A DNA stretch of 9,409 bases from an uncultured bacterium (GCA_938042205.1 CALIRS010000034.1:1-9409); one strand, 5' to 3'. Counted from the first letter of the stretch, positions 1-7,412 are shown. Notes: generated by a model not told the origin, from the letters alone. Translations and numbers: made by a program.

Positions 1-1993
1 GGTAAAAGTCAGGATCGATAGAAAGTCTTTCTGCATTTGATCTAAGATATGAGACTGCTGCTTTCGCGGACTCCTGCATAATTTCACCTAAATGACCTGT
101 GAGAATTAAAGAGCCCTTACCTTTCATCAACGTAGCTTCTACAGAAAGGATATCGCCACCTACTTCAGTCCAGGCAAGCCCCGTTGCTACCCCAATTTCA
201 TCTTTTATTTCTGCCACACCATAACGAAATCTGGGTGGTCCAAGGAAATCACGTAAGTTTTTAATACCTATTACAACTCTTGCCGCTTCCCCTTCGACTA
301 ATTTTCGGGCAACCCTTCTACAGATTTTGGCTATTTCTCGCTCCAGGTTTCTGACACCTGCTTCGCGCGTATATTCACGAATTAACCTTCGTAGTGCCGG
401 AGCAGTAATTCTTAAGTTATCCTTTGACAATCCATGAGCTTTAATCTGCTTTGGAACCAGATAAAGCTGAGCAATTTTAACTTTTTCTTCTTCTGTGTAA
501 CCTGGAAAGTGAATGACTTCCATCCGATCTCGAAGCGCTGGTGGAATGGTGTCCAGTATATTTGCAGTGGTAATAAAAAGGGTCTCCGAAAAATCAAAGG
601 GTACTTCGAGATAGTGATCAGAGAAAGAATAATTCTGCTCAGGGTCAAGTACTTCAAGAAGTGCCGCTGATGGGTCACCTCTAAAATCGACTCCAATTTT
701 ATCTATTTCATCGAGCATAAATACCGGGTTTTTAGTCTTCACCTGCGCTAAAGCCTGTATCATCCTGCCTGGCAACGCGCCAACATAAGTCCTGCGATGG
801 CCTCTGATTTCAGCTTCATCCCTAATTCCTCCCAGACTAATCCGAATGAATTTTCTTCCAAGTGCCCTTGCTATTGATTTTCCAATAGATGTTTTGCCGG
901 TGCCCGGAGGTCCGGCGAAACAGAGAATAGAACCTTTAGCTTTACCACCTGTAAGTTTGTGAACTGCAAGATACTCAAGGACTCTTTCCTTTACCTGCTC
1001 AAGTCCATAATGATCTTCATTAAGAATTCTTTCAGCTTTCTTTAAATCAAGCTTTTCTTCAGAACGAATATTCCATGGTAAACTGATAAGCCAGTCAAGA
1101 TAGGTCCTTACTACTGAAACTTCTGCAGAACCCTGAGGCATTTTTGCTAATCTATCAAGTTCTTTAAGAGCTTTTTCCTTGACTTTTTCGGGCATTCCGG
1201 CATCTTCGATTTTTTTCTTAAGTTCCTGAATCTCTGATTCCTGTTCTGAAAGGACGCCCAGCTCGTCTTGTACAGCTTTAAGCTGCTCTCTTAAGAAATA
1301 TTCACGCTGGGCTTTCTCCATAGATTCTTTTACTTTAGATTGAATTCTGGATCCGATTTCAAGAATTTCCAGTTCACGGGAAAGAAAAAGATTTACTCTT
1401 TCAAGTCTTTCTTTCGGATCAATAGCTTCAAGAACGCTCTGCCTTTCTTCTGGCTTTAAAGAAAGATGAAAAGCAACGAAGTCAGCAAGCCTGCCCGGAG
1501 AATCGATATTAAGCGCCGCTAACAACACTTCCCTGGGTATAGGCTTTCCAAGCTGAGTTGTTCTCTCAAACTGGTTTACAACAGTTCGCATTAAAGCTTC
1601 AATTTCAATATCTTTATACTCTTTTTCTTCAATTATTCTCACTTTTGCAACAAGATATGGTTCTTCTTCTACCACTTCTACCATCTGAAGACGAGCTATT
1701 CCTTCAACAAGCGCCTTGGCAGTTCCGTCAGGAAGCTTTAGCTCCTGCATAATGGTAGCCAGGCAACCTATTTCATAAAGATCTTTTCCTGCAGGAGCTT
1801 CAACTTCTGCCTTTCTTTGGGCGATAAGCGCAACTAAATGTCCTTCCTCCTTCATCGCTCCCTCAAGAGCCTTAAGAGAGCGCTCTCTTCCAACAAAGAT
1901 GGGAACTACAAGGTTAGGAAATATTACTAGATCCCTTAATGGAATTATTGGTATTTTATCTATTATTTCTGAGAGCTTTTCCTTATCAACCAT
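1..1993 (-). CDS. lon: ATP-dependent protease Lon, C-terminal part missing at the window edge
   Basis: Lon is a cytosolic AAA+ serine protease that unfolds and degrades misfolded and regulatory proteins. The reading frame is open from the ATG at 1993 to base 1, giving 664 residues without frameshift. The N domain starts near residue 12 (IPIIPLRDLVIFPN). A helical linker follows around residues 200-310. The AAA+ module has Walker A GPPGTGKT at residues 361-368 and Walker B MLDEID with D428 and E429. The start of the protease domain (GVATGLAWTEVGGD) lies near residue 601. Family members run to about 780-800 residues, so the catalytic Ser-Lys dyad falls outside the window. The start is fixed by an AAAGGAGGA ribosome binding site (1996-2006). 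The gene diverges from the exported-protein gene at 2062. No convincing lon promoter was found; it must lie inside the 5' end of that neighbour. Confidence 0.97.
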   Translation of the reverse strand, partial: MVDKEKLSEIIDKIPIIPLRDLVIFPNLVVPIFVGRERSLKALEGAMKEEGHLVALIAQRKAEVEAPAGKDLYEIGCLATIMQELKLPDGTAKALVEGIARLQMVEVVEEEPYLVAKVRIIEEKEYKDIEIEALMRTVVNQFERTTQLGKPIPREVLLAALNIDSPGRLADFVAFHLSLKPEERQSVLEAIDPKERLERVNLFLSRELEILEIGSRIQSKVKESMEKAQREYFLREQLKAVQDELGVLSEQESEIQELKKKIEDAGMPEKVKEKALKELDRLAKMPQGSAEVSVVRTYLDWLISLPWNIRSEEKLDLKKAERILNEDHYGLEQVKERVLEYLAVHKLTGGKAKGSILCFAGPPGTGKTSIGKSIARALGRKFIRISLGGIRDEAEIRGHRRTYVGALPGRMIQALAQVKTKNPVFMLDEIDKIGVDFRGDPSAALLEVLDPEQNYSFSDHYLEVPFDFSETLFITTANILDTIPPALRDRMEVIHFPGYTEEEKVKIAQLYLVPKQIKAHGLSKDNLRITAPALRRLIREYTREAGVRNLEREIAKICRRVARKLVEGEAARVVIGIKNLRDFLGPPRFRYGVAEIKDEIGVATGLAWTEVGGDILSVEATLMKGKGSLILTGHLGEIMQESAKAAVSYLRSNAERLSIDPDFY

Positions 1994-2011
1994 TCTTTCC
2001 TCCTTTATAAT
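1983..2011 (+). promoter_or_regulatory. Putative promoter of the exported-protein gene, overlapping the lon start
   Basis: A perfect -10 TATAAT (2006-2011) sits 17 bp after a TTATCA (1983-1988; four of six matches to TTGACA). Transcription would start near 2018, giving a leader of about 44 nt to the ATG at 2062. The -10 box overlaps the antisense of the lon Shine-Dalgarno, and the -35 box lies inside the lon coding start. The assignment rests on sequence match only. Confidence 0.45.
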
Positions 2012-2061
2012 GCTTTCTTAATACTTTGCTAAGCTCGCAAAAAATATCTAATATTTCACTC

Positions 2062-3945
2062 ATGGTAACAAACTTTAAAGAAAATAAAATTATATGGCTT
2101 TTAACGCTCATTTATATATTTTTTATCGCTGAAATTATTATACCTCTACCCGCAAATGCTGAATCAATCGAGGTAAAAATTGAAGTTGCTAAGCCCTTCT
2201 TTAAACCCGGCGAGCAATTATCTGCATCAATAAATATTACGAATCTTTCTGAAACAATATTGGGACCTTTAAGAATTCATTTTAGATTGTTAAGCCCCAG
2301 AGGAAAGATAATTGCCTATCGAAATCGTTACACTGGCTACGTTGGTAAAGACCCTCTAACGGTTCCTCTTCAGATTAATACCGGAGCGATCAAACCATCT
2401 AAAGGTATTTACCCCTGCGAAGTCTTGATATTTACCAGGGGTAAACAGATTGCCCGGAAGAAAAGCTACATCGTATTTGCTGACTCCATCCCTTCACTCG
2501 AATTGATGCCTGTACTTGAATTGAATGCTCCTTTCAGAATCACCCCTGAAGGGATCCTGAGCTCTGAAGAAATCTTGCAGAAGGTGGTGAGTGGCTCAAG
2601 AGAAAATGCTTACCTTGATATGATCATATCAAAAAGAGCGTCTTGCGTGCTCGTTGCCACCTCAGGATTCCTTACCCAACTTCAAGAGATGTCAGATGGA
2701 TACAAAGTAAAAACGAATTCAGGCTTGACTGAGCGCAAACCGGATTCAGAACAATGCCAGGTGATAAAGAAATTTCTCGACAAATTGAAAACAGCTGCTA
2801 AAGAAGAAAATGTTGTTTTAGCTTTTACACCTTATGGAGAAGCCAATCCTAAAGATTTTGTAGAACTTGGGCTCTCTGAAACTCTCAGAAACCTTATTAT
2901 TAAGGGTCAAAAGTTTTCTGCAGATTCATTTCATATTTCTACACTGCCTTCAATTATTTTTATCCCTCACAAAGGACTCGATCAAAAGTCTCTTCGTCTC
3001 ATTGCCGACATGGGATTTCAAACCGCGATTGATGCCAATTCAACCTACCTGAATTCCTTTCTCGCTGAAAATACTGGTATTTTTGTGAGAAAAACAATTA
3101 CCACACCACCAGAACTTAAAGGAGCCGAAGCAGCAGAATTTTTACTGAGAGAAATTACTGCCCAGCAGTTGAAAAATAGTGAACCTAAAGCGTTTATGAT
3201 CAGCTTGAATGCAATTGATCCTGTCGTTTTTTCGGCTTTTAAGGAAAAGGCAGGTAAGACCGGGTTTATTGAATTCGCAGCTGGGAAAACACCCACTTTA
3301 AAACCTATGGCTTTTACAGAAACAAAGTCTTTTTATGGCGATTTTGCTCCCCTGGCTAAAAATTTGATTACCCGATATAAAGAAATACAACGTCTGGTAG
3401 CTGCCTATAACTCATCCCTTTTAGGTGATGGCTCACACGAGAAAAACATCAACCAAAAACTCGCTTACAGCTTAATGCCAGCATTTAATTTAAAACCTGA
3501 CTACGATCTTTCTTTCCAATACCTTTCAACGTTAAAGGAAACCATCGAAGGCGATCTCAAAGGAATTTCTGTTTCTGAGAAAAATATTATTTTCTCTCAA
3601 AGAACAGGGAAGATCCCGCTAACTATCACGAACAAATCCAGAAGAGTTTTTAAGGTGAAAATAAAGCTCTTTTCAGAAGATATCGAATTTAGTAAACCCG
3701 AGTTCACTATGGTCCTTTCCTCAAGCGATAACCTGGTATCCGTCCCGGCGAAGGTGAAGATTCCAGGAGGAAAAATTGGAGTTAACGTCGAGATATTTAC
3801 ACCAGATGGTCATCTCATAAAAAAGGACAGGCTTATTGTAAAAAGTACCTTCCTGTCAACGATGCTTTCCTATTTAGGGATGCTGCTTTTAGCAATTTTT
3901 TTCCTCTTTTTTCTGCGAAGCAGATTAAAATCGAGAAGGGGTTAA
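2062..3945 (+). CDS. Exported, C-terminally membrane-anchored protein resembling DUF6049
   Basis: A 627-residue protein with an N-terminal signal sequence (hydrophobic residues ~10-30, likely signal peptidase site ANA|ES after residue 33) and a C-terminal membrane helix (~598-617) followed by a basic tail. The bulk is therefore predicted outside the membrane. Just after the signal lies an Ig-like beta region (KPGEQLSASINITNLS); a second such region lies before the C-terminal helix (IPLTITNKSRRVFKVKI). The middle has blocks such as LVATSGFLTQLQEMSDGY, then an alpha/beta stretch with VVLAFTPYGEANP. These resemble, from memory, the central region of actinobacterial DUF6049 proteins (Rv3909 type). 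No catalytic motif was identified, so function is unknown. The frame also opens at TTG 2026. I prefer ATG 2062 because the TTG would leave almost no leader after the predicted promoter; neither start has a clear Shine-Dalgarno. The next gene follows after 2 bp. Confidence 0.75.
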   Translation: MVTNFKENKIIWLLTLIYIFFIAEIIIPLPANAESIEVKIEVAKPFFKPGEQLSASINITNLSETILGPLRIHFRLLSPRGKIIAYRNRYTGYVGKDPLTVPLQINTGAIKPSKGIYPCEVLIFTRGKQIARKKSYIVFADSIPSLELMPVLELNAPFRITPEGILSSEEILQKVVSGSRENAYLDMIISKRASCVLVATSGFLTQLQEMSDGYKVKTNSGLTERKPDSEQCQVIKKFLDKLKTAAKEENVVLAFTPYGEANPKDFVELGLSETLRNLIIKGQKFSADSFHISTLPSIIFIPHKGLDQKSLRLIADMGFQTAIDANSTYLNSFLAENTGIFVRKTITTPPELKGAEAAEFLLREITAQQLKNSEPKAFMISLNAIDPVVFSAFKEKAGKTGFIEFAAGKTPTLKPMAFTETKSFYGDFAPLAKNLITRYKEIQRLVAAYNSSLLGDGSHEKNINQKLAYSLMPAFNLKPDYDLSFQYLSTLKETIEGDLKGISVSEKNIIFSQRTGKIPLTITNKSRRVFKVKIKLFSEDIEFSKPEFTMVLSSSDNLVSVPAKVKIPGGKIGVNVEIFTPDGHLIKKDRLIVKSTFLSTMLSYLGMLLLAIFFLFFLRSRLKSRRG

Positions 3946-3947
3946 GA

Positions 3948-4310
3948 ATGAATGAGATACTTAAACCAATCCTTAAAGTAATTCTTATCCTTGCAGTACT
4001 ATTCGTAACACTGAGTGATGCTGGAAAGTATTATCAAACCAGAATGTTTGCTTTCAACAGAGCTAAAGAAGCTATTCAGGCTGCAAGGCAGGTTTATGAA
4101 AATACTGAAAATATGCAAGTGGCAAAGGACACTGCAGATGCAAATTTAAAGATTGATGGTGGCAGATTAGTTTCACTTGATCTTGCTAATGAACAGTTTA
4201 CAATCGTTGTCTCCTATCCTGTAAAAAATACTCTCTTTATTGAAAGAATAAGTTTTTTAAACGCTTTCTCCGAAGTTCAAGTGCGATACAAGGAAGAAAA
4301 GGGATTTTAA
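3948..4310 (+). CDS. Small single-pass membrane protein, possibly TadE/TadG- or pseudopilin-like
   Basis: A 120-residue protein with one N-terminal hydrophobic segment (~residues 8-24) and a soluble remainder. The helical stretch after the membrane segment (YYQTRMFAFNRAKEAIQAA) followed by a beta-rich C-terminus (FTIVVSYPV, FSEVQVRYKEE) recalls TadE/TadG-like pilus-associated proteins. No signature residue makes that firm, and no other Tad or Flp genes are visible. A GAAGGGG ribosome binding site lies just upstream of the ATG, and only 2 bp separate it from the preceding exported-protein gene, so the two are very likely cotranscribed and may act together at the cell surface. The function is unknown. 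The gene is followed by a 54-bp gap holding the next promoter. Confidence 0.65.
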   Translation: MNEILKPILKVILILAVLFVTLSDAGKYYQTRMFAFNRAKEAIQAARQVYENTENMQVAKDTADANLKIDGGRLVSLDLANEQFTIVVSYPVKNTLFIERISFLNAFSEVQVRYKEEKGF

Positions 4311-4328
4311 CAGGTTGAACCATTTTTG

Positions 4329-4358
4329 TTGACTTAAATAGAACTAAAAATATAGAAT
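4329..4358 (+). promoter_or_regulatory. Sigma-A-like promoter of the csoR-trx cluster
   Basis: TTGACT (4329-4334) and TAGAAT (4353-4358) are separated by 18 bp, each matching consensus at five of six positions. An overlapping alternative -10, TATAGA (4351-4356), has 16-bp spacing. Transcription would begin about 6-8 bp downstream, at or next to the ATG at 4365, so the message would be leaderless or nearly so. No Shine-Dalgarno is present before that ATG. Confidence 0.65.
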
Positions 4359-4373
4359 ACCCGTATGGGTATT
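4356..4373 (+). promoter_or_regulatory. Inverted repeat, probable operator of the CsoR-family repressor
   Basis: AATACCC and GGGTATT form a perfect 7-bp inverted repeat around a 4-bp centre (GTAT). Operators of CsoR/RcnR-family proteins typically have C/G tracts flanked by AT-rich inverted ends, which this matches. It overlaps the last three bases of the -10 box, the predicted transcription start and the first codons of the regulator, a layout suited to autorepression. Binding by the adjacent regulator is inference from position and family. Confidence 0.65.
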
Positions 4374-4640
4374 GAAGAGAAAGACTTTGTAAATATCATT
4401 AGAAGACTAAAAAGAATTGAGGGCCAGGTCAGAGGCCTCCAGGGAATGGTTGAGAAAGAACGTCCCCTTGAAGAAATTATGAATCAGATGGCAGCTTCGA
4501 AAAGAGCGTTTGATGAAGCTTCACTATTAATTATTACTCAATATATGAAAGAATGCCTGGGGAAAGAACTTAAAGGATGCGAAAAGGCTATTTCCAGTGC
4601 GCTTGAAGTCTTTAAAAAGTATGCTAACCATATAAAATAA
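4365..4640 (+). CDS. CsoR/RcnR-family (DUF156) transcriptional repressor with altered ligand residues
   Basis: A 91-residue all-helical DUF156 protein. The family signature RLKRIEGQVRGL is at residues 14-25, and the length is normal. Members are DNA-binding tetramers that leave the operator on binding Cu(I), Ni/Co, formaldehyde or persulfide. By spacing, the Cys-His-Cys triad of CsoR (36, 61, 65 in the M. tuberculosis protein) corresponds here to Leu35, Tyr60 and Cys64, so two of three ligands are replaced. A further cysteine, Cys72, is present. Copper sensing by the known mechanism is therefore unlikely, and a thiol-based or other signal is possible. The ATG lies inside the operator-like palindrome and has no Shine-Dalgarno, consistent with a leaderless message. 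The PIN-TPR gene follows after 25 bp, and the regulator probably controls the cluster down to cooT. Confidence 0.9.
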   Translation: MGIEEKDFVNIIRRLKRIEGQVRGLQGMVEKERPLEEIMNQMAASKRAFDEASLLIITQYMKECLGKELKGCEKAISSALEVFKKYANHIK

Positions 4641-4665
4641 AACGAGATAATGAGGGTGGAAGCTT

Positions 4666-5721
4666 TTGAAAAAGCCAACTTATATCCTTGATACAAATGC
4701 AATATTGTACAATCCTGAAATTATTTACGATCTTGAAGACGCCGATATTGTAATTCCTCAGGTCGTCCTCCAAGAATTAGATAAAATAAAACTAACTTCA
4801 AATGACCGCGATCTCCGCTACCGTGCTCGAAGAGCATCAAGATTCCTTTTTAATATTGCTGAAAAAGGGTCTCTTACAGAAGGTATCGAGCTTGAAAATG
4901 GTTCTAACGTAAGAATTGCGATGTTTGATCCTAATAAAAGTTACCCTGATAATCTCGCTATAAAGAATTCCGATGACAAAATCTTAGCCATTGCCTACCA
5001 AGTAATAAACGAATTAGATGGAGATATTACTCTGGTAACGAATGATTTGAATATGCTCCTGAAAGCACAGATTATTGGTCTTTCAATTCATCGTTTTGCT
5101 GAAGAACCAGCTACATTTCTGGAAAAAATTGGAAGCCGGTTGAGGCTGGGCAGGAGATTTAAGACAGCATATCCATTTATCATTGTTCTTCTTATTGGTG
5201 CTTTCGCTGTGTTTATGGGAATGCAGGTAATAAATGCGGGCACTCCTAAAAGTGATTTGCCACCAGAGCTTCAAGCTCAATACGAATTCTTTAAAATTAA
5301 GGAGCAGGAATATAAAAGAATCCTTTCCGATGATCCTAAAAACTTTGAAGCACTTGTAGGTCTCGGCAACTTATATTTTGATAACCAGCAATACCAGCAG
5401 GCAATCGACTACTATCGAAAAGCTCTCAAAGTTCAACCAAATAACCCTGATGTTCGAACTGACATGGCTATCTGTTATTTTTATTTGAATTTAAACGACC
5501 TTGCCGTCTCCGAGCTTGAAAAAGTAGTTAAATCCTATCCCAACCATGCAAAAGCACATTATAACCTCGCAGTTGTTTATCGAAGAATCGGTCGCCTTGA
5601 GGCTGCAAAAAGTGAATTTGAAGCTTTTTTAAAGCTAGTACCCTACGGACCTGACGCAGAATTCGCTGCTAACCAGCTTAACGCTATTAATGAACTTCTC
5701 AAGCAAAGGGGAGTTCAGTAA
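4666..5721 (+). CDS. PIN-domain protein with a membrane segment and C-terminal TPR repeats
   Basis: A 351-residue three-part protein. Residues ~5-148 form a PIN ribonuclease-like domain of the type found at the N-terminus of PhoH2/YlaK proteins. Acidic residues at expected metal-binding places are D9 (ILDTN), E37 (LQELDKIK), D103/D104 (NSDDKIL) and D127 (VTNDLN). A single membrane helix spans ~167-188, preceded by a basic stretch (RLRLGRRFK) that favours a cytoplasmic N-terminus. Three TPR-like repeats follow (~226-259, 260-293, 294-327), predicted outside the membrane. The start is TTG at 4666, supported by an AGGGTGG ribosome binding site at 4653-4659. The PhoH ATPase domain that normally accompanies this PIN type is absent. 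The gene lies between the CsoR-like regulator and trxB (2-bp gap). Nuclease activity is inferred from conserved acidic residues; target and partner are unknown. Confidence 0.88.
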   Translation: MKKPTYILDTNAILYNPEIIYDLEDADIVIPQVVLQELDKIKLTSNDRDLRYRARRASRFLFNIAEKGSLTEGIELENGSNVRIAMFDPNKSYPDNLAIKNSDDKILAIAYQVINELDGDITLVTNDLNMLLKAQIIGLSIHRFAEEPATFLEKIGSRLRLGRRFKTAYPFIIVLLIGAFAVFMGMQVINAGTPKSDLPPELQAQYEFFKIKEQEYKRILSDDPKNFEALVGLGNLYFDNQQYQQAIDYYRKALKVQPNNPDVRTDMAICYFYLNLNDLAVSELEKVVKSYPNHAKAHYNLAVVYRRIGRLEAAKSEFEAFLKLVPYGPDAEFAANQLNAINELLKQRGVQ

Positions 5722-5723
5722 GT

Positions 5724-6647
5724 ATGGAAGTTAGAGACATCATTATCATTGGAGGAGGTCCTGCCGGGCTTACCAGTGCTATATACGCCGCGAGGTATCT
5801 CCGTAAGGCAGCAGTTCTTGAAAAAGGAGTCCCCGGTGGTCAAATTGCTATGACTGATGTTATTGAAAATTACCCTGGCTTCCCTGATGGAATAAGAGGA
5901 ATGGAACTTATGCAGAAATTTGAGGAACAAGCGAAAAGATTTGGAACAGAATTTGTCAACCTTTTTGAGGTGAAAGCACTCGAAGAAAACGATGACTTAA
6001 AAATTGTAAAGAGTTCAGATAACCGCAGTTTTGCAGCAAAGGCAATAATTATTGCAACCGGTCAGGATCCTAAGCCCCTGAATGTACCTGGTGAGAACAG
6101 GCTTATAGGGAAAGGAATAAGCTATTGTGCTACCTGCGATGGTGCTTTTTTCAAAGACATGGAAGTAGCAGTAGTGGGCGGAGGCAATTCCGCCATTCAG
6201 GAAGCTATTTTTCTAACCCGATTTGCTTCACGAGTGCTCGTGATCCACAGAAGAGACCAGTTAAGAGCAGATAAGATTCTTCAAAAAAAGGCTTTCGAAA
6301 ACAAAAAAATCAGCTTTCTCTGGAACAGTGTAGTAGTTGAAGTGCTTGGAGATAATAAAGTCACAGGACTTAAAGTCCGCAATGTAAAATCAGAAAATGT
6401 GAATGAAGTTAAAGTTGACGGAGTTTTTATTTTCATTGGATATATTCCAAACACTTCTTTCTTAAAAGGTATTGTCGAACTTGACAAAAACGGTTATGTT
6501 ATCACCGACGAAAATCTTCAAACAAATATTCCTGGCATATTCGCTGCCGGGGATGCAAGAGCAAATACCCTAAAACAGGTATCAGTCGCTGTTGGTGAAG
6601 GTGCCCTAGCAGCGGCAAATGCCGAAAAGTACTTAGAAAACATTTAA
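5724..6647 (+). CDS. trxB: Thioredoxin reductase (NADPH, FAD flavoprotein)
   Basis: A cytosolic flavoenzyme of 307 residues, normal for the low-molecular-weight bacterial type. It transfers electrons from NADPH through FAD and a Cys pair to thioredoxin. The FAD-binding GGGPAG motif is at residues 10-15. The redox site CATC has cysteines 135 and 138. The NADPH-binding motif GGGNSA is at 152-157, followed by HRR at 175-177, which reads the 2'-phosphate of NADPH. The second FAD motif GIFAAGDAR begins at residue 271. All key residues are intact. The ATG follows the PIN-TPR stop by 2 bp, with a ribosome binding site (AAAGGGGAG, 5705-5713) inside the preceding gene. Its presumed substrate thioredoxin is encoded 14 bp downstream, so the pair is almost certainly cotranscribed. 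Confidence 0.96.
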   Translation: MEVRDIIIIGGGPAGLTSAIYAARYLRKAAVLEKGVPGGQIAMTDVIENYPGFPDGIRGMELMQKFEEQAKRFGTEFVNLFEVKALEENDDLKIVKSSDNRSFAAKAIIIATGQDPKPLNVPGENRLIGKGISYCATCDGAFFKDMEVAVVGGGNSAIQEAIFLTRFASRVLVIHRRDQLRADKILQKKAFENKKISFLWNSVVVEVLGDNKVTGLKVRNVKSENVNEVKVDGVFIFIGYIPNTSFLKGIVELDKNGYVITDENLQTNIPGIFAAGDARANTLKQVSVAVGEGALAAANAEKYLENI

Positions 6648-6661
6648 CGGGGAGGAAAATT

Positions 6662-6982
6662 ATGGCTGGAAATGTCATCGAAGTTCATTCTGAAAACTGG
6701 GATCAAGAAGTATTAAATTCAGACAAAAAGGTTGTGGTTGATTTTTGGGCAGCTTGGTGCGGTCCATGCCGGATTATGGCACCAGTTATGGAAGAACTGG
6801 CAGCAAAGTACGATAAAGATGTTAAAGTCGTTAAACTTAATGTGGACGAATATCCAGATATTGCAGCAAAATATGAAATCAGATCAATTCCAACATTTAT
6901 TCTGTTCGAAAAAGGAAATGTCAAAAAAAGGGTCACCGGGGCAATGCCTTTAGACAGACTGGTTGAGGAAATCGGTCTTTAA
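6662..6982 (+). CDS. trxA: Thioredoxin
   Basis: A 106-residue cytosolic dithiol oxidoreductase of standard length. The active site WCGPC is at residues 32-36, within the classical context VVVDFWAAWCGPC. The buried aspartate D27 and the cis-proline P77 (SIPTFILF) are present, so it should be fully active and be reduced by the TrxB encoded just upstream. A strong ribosome binding site (GGGGAGGAA, 6649-6657) precedes the ATG. The DUF3842 gene begins 1 bp after its stop codon. It probably supplies reducing equivalents for ribonucleotide reductase, peroxidases and protein disulfides; the link to the metal-related genes downstream is inference. Confidence 0.97.
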   Translation: MAGNVIEVHSENWDQEVLNSDKKVVVDFWAAWCGPCRIMAPVMEELAAKYDKDVKVVKLNVDEYPDIAAKYEIRSIPTFILFEKGNVKKRVTGAMPLDRLVEEIGL

Positions 6983-6983
6983 A

Positions 6984-7412
6984 GTGAAGCTTTGTGTCAT
7001 AGATGGAATGGGAGGAAAAATCGGAGCTCAAATAATCTCGCAGGTTAGAGAAATGTTTCCTGACCTGGAGATTTATGCATTAGCTACTAATGCAGTTGCT
7101 GTTCATCAAATGATGAAATCAGGTGCTAACCGTGGCGCTAGCGGTGAAAATGCAATTATCCACACCGTTCGAGAAGTTGACGCTATTATCGGTCCTCTGG
7201 CAATCGTAATCCCTAATTCCATGATGGGAGAATTGACCCCGGGTATGGCTGAGGCAATTTCTTCATCCAGAGCTCATAAGATATTGCTGCCTCTCACTTA
7301 TCCGCAGTTTACTCTAATCGGAGTCGAGCAGGTTCCACTGCCACATTTGATGGAGACAGCAATTAAAATTATCAAACAAATGATTGAAAGCGAGGAAGAA
7401 AAAAATGTGTGA
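6984..7412 (+). CDS. DUF3842 family protein
   Basis: A 142-residue protein recognisable as DUF3842 by its N-terminal glycine-rich VIDGMGGKIG, the central block SGANRGASGENAI and the C-terminal block PNSMMGELTPGMAEAI. The N-terminal motif after a beta strand, followed by ALATN, suggests a Rossmann-like nucleotide-binding fold. No biochemical role is known to me. The frame opens at TTG 6963 inside trxA, but the GTG at 6984 is preferred. It gives the family-like start M-K-L-C-V-I-D-G and has a GAGGAA ribosome binding site at 6965-6970, although the 13-nt spacing is long. The gene overlaps the start of cooT by 8 bp, so the two are translationally coupled, which suggests a shared role with that nickel-binding-type protein. 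Confidence 0.87.
   Translation: MKLCVIDGMGGKIGAQIISQVREMFPDLEIYALATNAVAVHQMMKSGANRGASGENAIIHTVREVDAIIGPLAIVIPNSMMGELTPGMAEAISSSRAHKILLPLTYPQFTLIGVEQVPLPHLMETAIKIIKQMIESEEEKNV

Noticed and set aside
412..696. Minus-strand 94-codon open frame and plus-strand 434-670 frame
   Set aside because: Both lie inside the intact Lon coding frame, which carries the clear AAA+ motifs; their products are low-complexity and unlike known proteins.
1558..1752. Plus-strand 64-codon open frame
   Set aside because: It is antisense to the Lon N domain, with no ribosome site or recognisable product.
2026..2061. TTG start for the exported protein, adding 12 residues
   Set aside because: It has no Shine-Dalgarno, would sit only about 8 nt after the predicted transcription start, and places extra polar residues before an already complete signal peptide.
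1994..2110. Heat-shock type control of lon (CIRCE or other repressor repeat) and a lon promoter
   Set aside because: On the minus strand TTAGCA is followed by no GAGTGCTAA partner, and the best promoter-like pairs (TTGTTA-17-GATATT, TTAGCA-17-TATAAA) are weak or would start inside the ribosome binding site.
3045..3296. Minus-strand 83-codon open frame
   Set aside because: It lies wholly within the DUF6049-like gene in another frame and shows no family features.
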